DNA of 6,220 nucleotides from Spirochaetales bacterium (GCA_013043995.1 JABEVL010000312.1:1-6220); one strand, 5' to 3'; positions 1-5,810 are shown, numbered from the stretch's first letter. Numbers and translations: made by a program. Notes: generated from the letters alone by a model not told the origin.

Positions 1-324
1 CTCCAGTACGTGCGGGTGGACGCTGAAACGGGGCTCTTGCCTTCAGGCGAACCCGGTGAGCACGTGATCGACGAAGTTTTCCTGACAGGAACGGCGCCCA
101 CGAAGATCTCGAACCTCGAAGATTTCCGTAAAATGAGGGATCGCGTTCTTTCGAGAAACATCGATAAGGTCGTCAACAACGTTACTCAGAAGATTGATAA
201 CAGCGCCCTTGATCCGACATTGAACTTTGACTTGAACGGCACCACAACCACCCCGTCCACTTCTCCAGCTCCCGATAGTCAGAGTCCCCCGGATTCTCCG
301 CTGAATCCTAATCTTTCAAACTAA
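1..324 (+). CDS. mrcA: Penicillin-binding protein 1A, C-terminal fragment
   Basis: The open frame enters from the left edge, and its first codons read LQYVRVDAETG, so the GTG at base 10 is an internal codon and not a start. The 107 visible residues show the typical tail of class A penicillin-binding proteins, just after the transpeptidase domain: a VRVDAETGLLP stretch followed by DEVFLTGTAPT. The family polymerises glycan strands and cross-links peptides in the periplasm while anchored in the inner membrane; neither catalytic domain lies in the window. The last 40 or so residues are a Thr/Ser/Pro/Asn-rich, probably disordered tail ending in LNPNLSN. The TAA stop (322-324) overlaps the TAG stop of the convergent pyrBI gene. 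No terminator with a U-run follows, so transcripts may run into pyrBI in antisense. The family call is fairly secure; which paralogue it is cannot be judged from this piece. Confidence 0.8.
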   Translation, partial: LQYVRVDAETGLLPSGEPGEHVIDEVFLTGTAPTKISNLEDFRKMRDRVLSRNIDKVVNNVTQKIDNSALDPTLNFDLNGTTTTPSTSPAPDSQSPPDSPLNPNLSN

Positions 325-1892
325 CTCGTCCATATTTCATCGAAGCTGTGCGGCCGCTCGCAGTAGCGGCACACAAAACCGCCGCCCGAACGGATGAACT
401 CAGGCTCAACGGGCTCATGTTGCCGGGCGTGGCTGATGCAATTCTCATTTCTGCACGCAATCTCAGCAAAATTGTAAATTCGAGGCGGCATGTGAACGCG
501 GTATTTATGCACTACCCGTTTGTTTTGAACGATGTTGAGCGTGCACCCCGGGCTCAGAGCGGCGAGTTTTTTAAGCTTTTTAAAACCGAGCTCAGGAATA
601 TCTGGAATAGAAATCAAGCCCTTGATCACCTGTGACTTTTTGGAAGCAAAAACGCCTTGACTAGACAGATAATTCAGCTGAAGATTCCGGCGGATCTTGT
701 CTAACAGTCGCCAGATCTGTTCGATATCTCGGCCTAGTCCAATGTGATCAATGACAATGCCGTCGTCCACAGGCTTGATTCCTGTTTTAGGATCGACCAG
801 GCGAGGCGCAGAACTGACCGGAACTTCTTCAATAAAATTATCCAGCAACTCGGGTTCACGGACCGAGAGGCCCTTCCATTCATGGCCTAAGACTCCGCCC
901 ACCATACCTATTAGGGTAATCCGGGTAAAGTAGCCGTTCCGAGACTGTTCATCCCAGCCGTTGACTTCCAGGGGTTCCGCAAAAAGCGGGATGGTGGGTG
1001 CTAACCTGTTTTGCGGCAGAGGATGATAAAACTTAGTTCCAGGAGGGAGTTGAGGCAAATGATCTGGCCGCACGGTGACGGAAGCTTTCAGAAACTCGAC
1101 CTTATCCAGCACTTCGTCGCCCATGCGTTCGATTTGGAGTCGTGTGAAGTACCAAACATCGGCAACGTCCGGTTGAGAGAGGTAGGCGTCGATCGAGCTG
1201 AAAAACCTCAAAGAAAACCGATGGTCTTTCATTTTTTGGGCGTAAAATTCGGGAAGAGCCAGTTCAGGGGGCGCGATGAGATCAACCTGGACGCTATCAA
1301 ATATTTGAAGACCGTCGGCTTTCGAGTGAACCGTTCGGCCAAAGTAGAGATCCCCGATCAGAGCGATATGGATGGAGTTGCGGTTCCACTTTTTTTGTTC
1401 CAGAAATGAAAACTCGTCCAGAAATTCCTGAGATGGATGCTCATGACGGCCGTCCCCTGCATTCAGGAAACTGGGTTGCGGTATCCCAGCTTTTTTGCAG
1501 TAGGCTCCGATATAATTTTCAAGATGACGGCATACACCTTCCACGGTGCTGCGGATGATGAAGATGGAACGCCGGCCGTAGCCGACCAGCATTTTCAAGG
1601 TGTCAGAAAGACTCTCTTGTTTGTTGAAGGACGAACTCGAAGCGTCAAAAACGTTGACGGTGACGCGGTGAAACAAGGCCGCATTACGAAAAGATTCTTT
1701 TGTCCGAGTGCTGTCCTCGAGAAAGATCAAATAAACGGAAAGATTGGGGTCAGAAATCTGGAAGGCCGAGGGATCCTTACCTTCCAAGATTGTTTTTTTG
1801 ATTTCAGCTGTTTTCGTGTATAAAAACCACTGCTCGTCCAAGCTCAGGTCACAGACGACTGAAACGCTCCGTCCTTGAAAAGGACCGTTCAT
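321..1892 (-). CDS. pyrB: Aspartate carbamoyltransferase, fused catalytic (PyrB) and regulatory (PyrI) chains
   Basis: The 523-residue protein would make N-carbamoyl-L-aspartate from carbamoyl phosphate and aspartate, the second step of de novo pyrimidine synthesis, in the cytoplasm. Residues 1 to about 345 are the catalytic chain: the carbamoyl-phosphate loop DSTRTKESF (60-68), the 80s-loop lysine (K91), the GDGRHEHPSQEFLD block (147-159), GRTVHS (185-190), the aspartate-binding TRLQIER (250-256) and HPLPQ (290-294). From about 370 the regulatory chain follows: GIVIDHIG (378-385) begins the nucleotide-binding domain, and C480, C485, C508 and C511 form the C-x4-C, C-x2-C zinc site that contacts the catalytic chain in E. 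coli PyrI. The frame is continuous, so this is a true fusion, as known from Treponema and Thermotoga. The ATG overlaps the P83/100 stop (ATGA), with a GGAGGG ribosome site at 1898-1903, so coupled translation is likely. Oddity: the usual HPLPR arginine is Gln. Allosteric control is inferred, not shown. Confidence 0.95.
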   Translation of the reverse strand: MNGPFQGRSVSVVCDLSLDEQWFLYTKTAEIKKTILEGKDPSAFQISDPNLSVYLIFLEDSTRTKESFRNAALFHRVTVNVFDASSSSFNKQESLSDTLKMLVGYGRRSIFIIRSTVEGVCRHLENYIGAYCKKAGIPQPSFLNAGDGRHEHPSQEFLDEFSFLEQKKWNRNSIHIALIGDLYFGRTVHSKADGLQIFDSVQVDLIAPPELALPEFYAQKMKDHRFSLRFFSSIDAYLSQPDVADVWYFTRLQIERMGDEVLDKVEFLKASVTVRPDHLPQLPPGTKFYHPLPQNRLAPTIPLFAEPLEVNGWDEQSRNGYFTRITLIGMVGGVLGHEWKGLSVREPELLDNFIEEVPVSSAPRLVDPKTGIKPVDDGIVIDHIGLGRDIEQIWRLLDKIRRNLQLNYLSSQGVFASKKSQVIKGLISIPDIPELGFKKLKKLAALSPGCTLNIVQNKRVVHKYRVHMPPRIYNFAEIACRNENCISHARQHEPVEPEFIRSGGGFVCRYCERPHSFDEIWTS

Positions 1893-3472
1893 GAGTGCCC
1901 TCCAGCAATTTTCTTCAAGGTTTGGGGGTCAAGAAATATAAGATTTCCGTTCGAACCTTGGACGATCAGAACTTGTGGCGTGACGGCCAACCCTGTGTTT
2001 TCTTTTACGGCTTCTCCCGAAAGTTGTATCGACTGCAATTCGGCATCGTAGAGACCGACAACCCAGCGGCCCTGAGTATCCTTGACAACGGCGTAGACTT
2101 GAGTCCCCACCACTAAAAATGACGCCTCGGGCGAAACGTCTTGTTTCGACGTGGCGAGCGGCGAAAGGTCGGATGATGAAAGGATCATCAGACGAACTGC
2201 GGCATTTCCACGGTTTTCACCGGCTGTAACAAGATAACCCGCACCGAAGGGTTGAAAAACCCCGCGCCGAATGGAGTTCACGTCCGAGGCTTTCCAGAGC
2301 TTATGGGCGCTGGTGTCGATCAAATCCAGTCGTCCCAACCCGTTGGCGTCCAACGTTTCAAGAAACGGAACGGTGGCGGGCGGCGGACCGGCCGGGGGTG
2401 CTGCCGGCTGAGATGGTGACGTCTGGAGTTTTTGGTCCTCTTTCTGGATGGTCTGCCTTTCTTGCTGAAGGAGACGGTCCCTGGCTGCGTTGGCTGCTTT
2501 TGCGGCGTCAAGGACTTTCTGTTCCGCTGCGATCGATACCAGGCTGGGAGGCGGGGGGGTCACAGCCTTACCTGGTGGGGGTGTGCCGACAGAAGAGGCC
2601 GCAGGAGAAGCAGCAGAAGGCGAGACAACCTGCGGAGGCGTTGCAGGAGGAGGCCCAGCCGGAGCTGGAGACGGGCTCGCTGCGGCCGCCGGAGCCTGGG
2701 CGGCTGCCTGGAGGGCTTTTTTTTGTGCGTCGAGAATTTTTTGTTTTTCTTGAATGACCTTGCTTTCTAAGATGATTTCTTTTTCTTTAAGGTCGGCGAG
2801 TTTTTTTTGCTCGTCAAGGCTGGCCTGATTTTGCTTCATCGAGGAAGTTACGGCAGGATTCGAGACCTCCTCCGCATTTACAAGTCCGGCGGGACCTTTA
2901 CTCAGGGTATTTCTCAAGGGAATAACGATGCGAGTTTTACCCGGCCAATCCTTGTAGCTGAGAGCCAAACCGGCGTTTTGCGGTGTCAGGACCGCCGCAA
3001 GGCCCGGCACGTAATTTTGTTGAAAGTAGTCTAGTTTTCCGCGATAAACAGCGTTATAGCGGGTCACAAAATCAGCCAAAAGCAGAGCATTATCAAAACT
3101 GTACCCAAAAGCCTTTTCCAGGTAGCCTGCGACGATCCAATTCAGGTTGCGGATCGTATCAACACCCGCCTGTTCGCCAAGAATAAGAACGTCTGCTCCC
3201 AACTTCGTCGAGGCGGGGTCAACGAGGCGAAGGGCGGAATACTTGGTGCCTCTCAAGGCTCCCGTGGGGTCTGCCTTTCTTCGGGAACCCAGGTCCTGGC
3301 CGATCCCGATGATCGCCGCGCGAGATTCGATGACGGCCACGGGACCCACGTAGTCGATGAACTTGACTCCCGCGAGGTCAGCCGATTTAAGCACGTCCTC
3401 GGCGACGTTTTGAGCTCCCAAGCCCAGGACCAGTCCGAGTCCCAGGAGGGCTAAGAATCCGGTCCTCAACAT
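1889..3472 (-). CDS. P83/100 (Borrelia_P83-type) family exported protein
   Basis: This 527-residue protein resembles the spirochaetal P83/100 antigen family, whose function is not established. It starts with a signal peptide: Arg, a long Leu/Gly-rich hydrophobic run and a likely cleavage site at GLGA-QN, near residue 20, so it is probably periplasmic or on the surface; no lipobox cysteine is visible. Residues 25-200 form the family core, with GADVLILGEQAGVDTIRNL, a FGY and FVTRYNAVYRG stretch, and YKDWPGKTRIVIPL. A charged coiled coil follows (about 213-257), then a Pro/Ala/Ser linker (258-310), a second helix (312-350), another Pro-rich stretch (351-368) and a beta-rich C-terminal domain (370-527) with short repeated strand-turn units that could be a partial beta-propeller. 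I take the second of two adjacent ATG codons as the start, because the AGGGGG site lies only one base before the first (3475). The gene begins within 10 bp of the yhbY stop and overlaps pyrBI by 4 bp. Confidence 0.82.
   Translation of the reverse strand: MLRTGFLALLGLGLVLGLGAQNVAEDVLKSADLAGVKFIDYVGPVAVIESRAAIIGIGQDLGSRRKADPTGALRGTKYSALRLVDPASTKLGADVLILGEQAGVDTIRNLNWIVAGYLEKAFGYSFDNALLLADFVTRYNAVYRGKLDYFQQNYVPGLAAVLTPQNAGLALSYKDWPGKTRIVIPLRNTLSKGPAGLVNAEEVSNPAVTSSMKQNQASLDEQKKLADLKEKEIILESKVIQEKQKILDAQKKALQAAAQAPAAAASPSPAPAGPPPATPPQVVSPSAASPAASSVGTPPPGKAVTPPPPSLVSIAAEQKVLDAAKAANAARDRLLQQERQTIQKEDQKLQTSPSQPAAPPAGPPPATVPFLETLDANGLGRLDLIDTSAHKLWKASDVNSIRRGVFQPFGAGYLVTAGENRGNAAVRLMILSSSDLSPLATSKQDVSPEASFLVVGTQVYAVVKDTQGRWVVGLYDAELQSIQLSGEAVKENTGLAVTPQVLIVQGSNGNLIFLDPQTLKKIAGGHS
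2372..2662 (-). repeat. Internal repeat in the P83/100 gene: coiled-coil segment plus PAGPPPAT linker
   Basis: The eight residues PAGPPPAT occur twice, encoded at 2662-2639 and 2395-2372. Each copy closes a Pro/Ala linker that follows a helix with a QK-[I/V]-LDA-x-K-x-A core (first helix KQKILDAQKKA, second EQKVLDAAKAA). The order helix-linker, helix-linker suggests an old duplication of one module. At the DNA level the copies are diverged: seven of the eight PAGPPPAT codons differ, all synonymously. Convergence of low-complexity sequence is the alternative. Confidence 0.45.
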
Positions 3473-3480
3473 CATTCCCC

Positions 3481-3780
3481 CTAGCGCGGTAGTTTGACCT
3501 GCCGCCGTTTGGCATCAGCCTGGTACTTAAAATAAATCGCCGTATTTCCTACCAAGCGGACAAGAATCGACGAAGTCGCTAACTCTGCTTTTTGGGAAAG
3601 GTCATTCTTTTCGTCTTTAAAACCTTGAAACTTGACTTTAACAAGCTCGTGATCTTCCAGAGCCCTAGAAAGTGCCGTGATGACGGACGGGGTCAATCCG
3701 GCTTTTCCGATTTGAACCACGGGTTGCACGGCGTGGGCCAAGCGGGTTAAATAGCTCCGTTGGGCGCTGGTCAGATCCAT
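3481..3780 (-). CDS. yhbY: YhbY/CRS1 (CRM)-domain RNA-binding protein, ribosome assembly factor
   Basis: This 99-residue protein is a single CRM domain along its whole length, close to the roughly 97 residues of E. coli YhbY. YhbY associates with pre-50S particles and is thought to help assemble the large subunit. Visible family marks are the SAQRSYLTRLAH N-terminal helix, the RNA-binding GxxG loop in QIGKAGLTPSVI (residues 23-34), the ALEDHELVKVKF segment (40-51) and the closing VRLVGNTAIYFKY strand. The frame also has an ATG five codons upstream (3795), but that ATG has no ribosome site, while the one at 3780 follows AAGGAG at a 5-base spacing, so I use 3780. The gene heads an operon: its TAG stop (3481-3483) lies just before P83/100. 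It diverges from rsmE, another ribosome-acting gene. The C-terminal KRRQVKLPR tail is basic. A hairpin covering its ribosome site may control it. Confidence 0.93.
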   Translation of the reverse strand: MDLTSAQRSYLTRLAHAVQPVVQIGKAGLTPSVITALSRALEDHELVKVKFQGFKDEKNDLSQKAELATSSILVRLVGNTAIYFKYQADAKRRQVKLPR

Positions 3781-3785
3781 GGATA

Positions 3786-3791
3786 CTCCTT
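3786..3791 (-). promoter_or_regulatory. Ribosome-binding site of yhbY
   Basis: Reads AAGGAG on the minus strand, five bases before the ATG at 3780. It decides the start, since the in-frame ATG at 3795 overlaps the bases just before this site and has no such motif in front of it. Five of its six bases lie in the right arm of a perfect 8-bp hairpin. Confidence 0.75.
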
Positions 3792-3806
3792 GCATTTCTG
3801 CAAGGA
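3787..3806 (-). promoter_or_regulatory. yhbY: Perfect 8-bp inverted repeat with GAAA loop over the yhbY ribosome-binding site
   Basis: On the minus strand the arms TCCTTGCA and TGCAAGGA enclose GAAA. As RNA this would be a perfect 8-bp stem capped by a GNRA-type tetraloop, and its 3' arm contains AAGGA of the yhbY ribosome site, so folding would hide that site. Just outside, the hexamer GTATCC occurs both overlapping the left arm and right before the start codon, and the start codon itself sits in the palindrome ATCCATGGAT (3775-3784), so competing folds are possible. The same repeat could instead be a DNA operator, because a candidate -10 box overlaps the left arm. The repeat is seen directly; either function is inference. 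Confidence 0.45.
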
Positions 3807-3832
3807 TACACCGTCCGTGCGGCGATTGTCCA
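3803..3832 (-). promoter_or_regulatory. Candidate sigma-70-type promoter for the yhbY-P83/100-pyrBI operon
   Basis: On the minus strand TGGACA (3832-3827) matches the -35 consensus at five of six positions. After an 18-base spacer comes TATCCT (3808-3803), matching the -10 consensus at four of six. Transcription would begin near 3796, leaving a leader of about 15 bases. That start would lie inside the inverted repeat at 3787-3806, so with this promoter the repeat would act as DNA, not as an RNA hairpin. The match is moderate; a promoter farther upstream in rsmE is the alternative. Confidence 0.3.
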
Positions 3833-3847
3833 CCGCAAAGCAGAACC

Positions 3848-3853
3848 GGAGGT
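3848..3853 (+). promoter_or_regulatory. Ribosome-binding site of rsmE
   Basis: GGAGGT lies seven bases before the GTG at 3861. This near-consensus site supports GTG as the start codon; no ATG exists nearby in this frame. Confidence 0.8.
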
Positions 3854-3860
3854 CATTGAC

Positions 3861-4607
3861 GTGAATCTCATCCTTTTTGAACCCGGCGAATGGGAAAAAC
3901 CCCTTCCTTTACAAGATCGGCGGGCGGAACATATCCGGCAAATTCTTAAACTGAAGCCAGGGGATCTGCTTTTAGCTGGAGAAATCGGTGGGAACTGGGG
4001 AACTTTGACCTTTAACGGTCAAAGCGAGCAGGGCCTTTCATTTGCCTCGCCTGATTTTTCCCGTTCCCCAGCTCAGCCCTATCCGCTTGGGCTTTTGATT
4101 GGAACTCCGAGGCCGCCGACAGCCCAAAGACTTTTGAGGGATTTGACAAGCTTGGGCGTGGCACGCTTGGTCTTCGCCGCGACCGATTTGGGGGAAAAAT
4201 CGTATTTACAAAGCCATCTTTGGCAATCAGACTGGAAAAAAGCTTTGGCCGACGGAGCCATGCAGGCCAAAACGACCCTCCTTCCGCAAGTCGAGCGTTT
4301 TGACAGCCTGGGAAAGGCCCTGCAGGAAGTTTTTGAACCTCATGAAAAACCAACCAACCGGCTCGTTTTTGACCCATCGGGCGAGTCCCTTTCCAAAACA
4401 TTTGAAAATTTTATAGAAACCACGGTTCAAACCAGTTTTGCCTGGGCAGCCCTTGGGCCCGAAAGAGGCTGGAGTGAAAGAGAAAAAGGGCTGCTTAAAT
4501 CTTCGGGCTGGTCTTTTGTCAACCTGGGTGAACGGGTCCTGCGGACAGAAACGGCCTGCACTGTAGCAGTTTCACTGATCCTCAACCGTGTACTTGGTAT
4601 CTTATAA
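3861..4607 (+). CDS. rsmE: 16S rRNA (uracil(1498)-N(3))-methyltransferase RsmE
   Basis: The 248-residue protein fits the RsmE family, which uses S-adenosylmethionine to methylate N3 of U1498 in the decoding region of 16S rRNA on the assembled 30S subunit. Residues 1 to about 70 match the N-terminal PUA-like RNA-binding part, with the conserved RAEHIRQILKLKPGD (21-35). The rest is the SPOUT methyltransferase with its trefoil knot: RPPTAQRLLRDLTSLGV (84-100), the SAM-loop GPERGWSEREKGLL (199-212) and LGERVLRTETACTVAVSLI (222-240). The second motif has Arg-Gly-Trp where many bacteria have Gly-Gly-Phe. GTG is the start, with a strong GGAGGT site. The gene is a single unit on its strand, diverging from yhbY over 80 bp and converging on the MscS-type channel gene 27 bp past its stop. 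I see no convincing promoter in the 80-bp gap for this direction; it could lie inside yhbY. Confidence 0.95.
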   Translation: MNLILFEPGEWEKPLPLQDRRAEHIRQILKLKPGDLLLAGEIGGNWGTLTFNGQSEQGLSFASPDFSRSPAQPYPLGLLIGTPRPPTAQRLLRDLTSLGVARLVFAATDLGEKSYLQSHLWQSDWKKALADGAMQAKTTLLPQVERFDSLGKALQEVFEPHEKPTNRLVFDPSGESLSKTFENFIETTVQTSFAWAALGPERGWSEREKGLLKSSGWSFVNLGERVLRTETACTVAVSLILNRVLGIL

Positions 4608-4642
4608 AACCCGATAAGGCTGGAAAATTCTGCCTTATCGGG
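4606..4642 (-). terminator. Intrinsic terminator of the channel operon, overlapping its stop codon
   Basis: The arms CCCGATAAGGC (4610-4620) and GCCTTATCGGG (4632-4642) pair perfectly over 11 bp around an 11-base loop. Read on the minus strand the stem is followed by TTTTATAAG (4609-4601), a short U-run. The TAA stop of the channel gene (4637-4635) lies inside the first arm. Read on the plus strand the stem is preceded by AAAA and followed by GCAAACC, so it suits the minus-strand transcript best and is at most a weak stop for rsmE. Confidence 0.75.
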
Positions 4643-5810
4643 GCAAACCTTCCTGAAAAATTGTCAGAGCAAATTCCCTCGAAGCCCCTAAAAAAGCCGA
4701 CAAAAGCCGGCTCTGGAGGTTGGCCCATTCGGGGTACCCCGTAACCGTTGTGTAGAAAAACATTTCAATCACGACCCCCTTGCCTACAGGATCCAAAATC
4801 CTGACGACGATCGGGTTCTCCTTCCTGACTTCGGGCAAGGATTCAAGCTTTTGTTGACAAAAATGACGAAAAACTTCCAGGTTTGTCTCCCCCCAGGGTT
4901 CGGGCGGGCTACCTTGGGGCAGGACCCAAAGATCTTTTTCCTTCAGGGATTTTTCCAGAACCTCGTCGGCAGCGACAACACTTCGTGCATCGAAGGGAAG
5001 CGAAATCTTAAGCCGACGGGCTGAATTTTCAGCCACAGTCCTCCAATTCTTGACAGTTCCTGAAACCAGGCTGTAGGTGGGAACAGAGAAGGTGCTGTTA
5101 TCGCCGCTTTTGATCAAGACCGTGTTCAAGGAAATGTCCACGACCTCTCCCTCAACTCCCTGGCCTTGCACCTCGATCCAATCGCCCAGTTTGAAAACTT
5201 GACTTGAGTGAATCTGAACCGAGGCGACAAAACCTAAAAGCACATCCTTGAACACGAGGGCAAAAATTGCAGTCAACGCGCCGATTCCCGATAAAACACC
5301 CCAAGGTTGTTGTTCGATCAGGACCGAAACGGCCATGACCGCGGCAACGATCAGAACAATAATTTTGGAAATTTGGGTGTAGCTGCGCAACGGCAGTTTG
5401 CTTTCAGGGTGGATCGCCCTAAAACCTCGTTCAAAATTGGCGACAAGCTGGTTTAAGAACGAGGAGGAGGAGGCGATAATCGCCAACAAACTCAATTTAT
5501 TCATGAAGGGAAACCAGATCCACGATTCGGGAAAGAGTGTGCGCAAAAAGAAGTAGAGGGCTACAGCCGGTGCCAGAAGGGAAAGGCGGTGAAAGAACTT
5601 CGGGTCAAAAAGGAAATCGTCCCACAAAGTTTCTGTCTTTTGTGCCCATCGTCTTAATAAAACGCCGATGATGCCCCGAACCAGAAAACCGAGGACTAGT
5701 CCCAGAATGAGCAAAAGCAGGACGGAGGCAAAATAAGAAAGCGGGCGTGCTAACGAATCGGGCAAAGATTGAGCCTGGAGCCAGGCTAAAGCCGCCGCTT
5801 CAAAACTCAT
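4635..5810 (-). CDS. MscS-family mechanosensitive channel, YbdG/MscM type
   Basis: The 391-residue membrane protein belongs to the small-conductance mechanosensitive channels, which open under membrane tension and release solutes after osmotic downshock. Hydrophobic stretches near residues 22-48, 74-93, 103-120, 146-165 and 170-198 give about five membrane helices. The last is the pore helix: SGIGALTAIFALVFKDVLLGFVASVQI (174-200). The cytoplasmic beta domain follows, with KLGDWIEVQGQGVEGEVVDISLNTVLIKSGDN (207-238) and PTYSLVSGTVKNWR (244-257). The FKD..LG and PTYSLVS...KNW motifs and the C-terminal EMFFYTTVTGYPEWANLQ block resemble E. coli YbdG (415 residues, five helices), not short MscS. 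The ATG overlaps the TGA of the upstream phosphatase gene (ATGA), with AGGA seven bases before it, so the pair is probably translationally coupled. The stop lies in a terminator stem. The subfamily call rests on remembered motifs. Confidence 0.9.
   Translation of the reverse strand: MSFEAAALAWLQAQSLPDSLARPLSYFASVLLLLILGLVLGFLVRGIIGVLLRRWAQKTETLWDDFLFDPKFFHRLSLLAPAVALYFFLRTLFPESWIWFPFMNKLSLLAIIASSSSFLNQLVANFERGFRAIHPESKLPLRSYTQISKIIVLIVAAVMAVSVLIEQQPWGVLSGIGALTAIFALVFKDVLLGFVASVQIHSSQVFKLGDWIEVQGQGVEGEVVDISLNTVLIKSGDNSTFSVPTYSLVSGTVKNWRTVAENSARRLKISLPFDARSVVAADEVLEKSLKEKDLWVLPQGSPPEPWGETNLEVFRHFCQQKLESLPEVRKENPIVVRILDPVGKGVVIEMFFYTTVTGYPEWANLQSRLLSAFLGASREFALTIFQEGLPR

Noticed and set aside
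10..12. GTG as start codon of a small 104-residue gene
   Set aside because: The frame is open to the left edge and the residues before it continue the penicillin-binding protein tail motif, so it is an internal valine.
291..308. Inverted repeat GGATTC-TCCGCT-GAATCC near the end of the PBP gene, considered as terminator
   Set aside because: The stem is only 6 bp, lies inside the coding sequence, and on the minus strand it is followed by a G-run, on the plus strand by a mixed sequence without a U-run.
347..373. Inverted repeat around GCCGCT and AGCGGC in the 3' end of pyrBI
   Set aside because: Six base pairs in G+C-rich code for the zinc-site region, no U-run in either direction; most likely chance.
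348..1823. Plus-strand open frames antisense to pyrBI
   Set aside because: They are shadows of a well conserved enzyme gene and none shows a recognisable protein family.
2398..2770. Several overlapping plus-strand open frames opposite the P83/100 linker
   Set aside because: They arise because Pro/Ala-rich minus-strand code lacks stops in antisense. Their proteins are low-complexity Arg/Gly/Ala-rich, have no recognisable domain, and the minus-strand frame has a clear family match.
3781..3795. Five-codon N-terminal extension of YhbY from the ATG at 3795
   Set aside because: It would translate through the ribosome-binding site of the downstream ATG, has no site of its own, and adds residues the family lacks.
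4012..4430. Minus-strand open frames opposite rsmE
   Set aside because: They overlap strongly conserved rsmE code, lack recognisable domains, and disagree with the conserved motifs on the plus strand.
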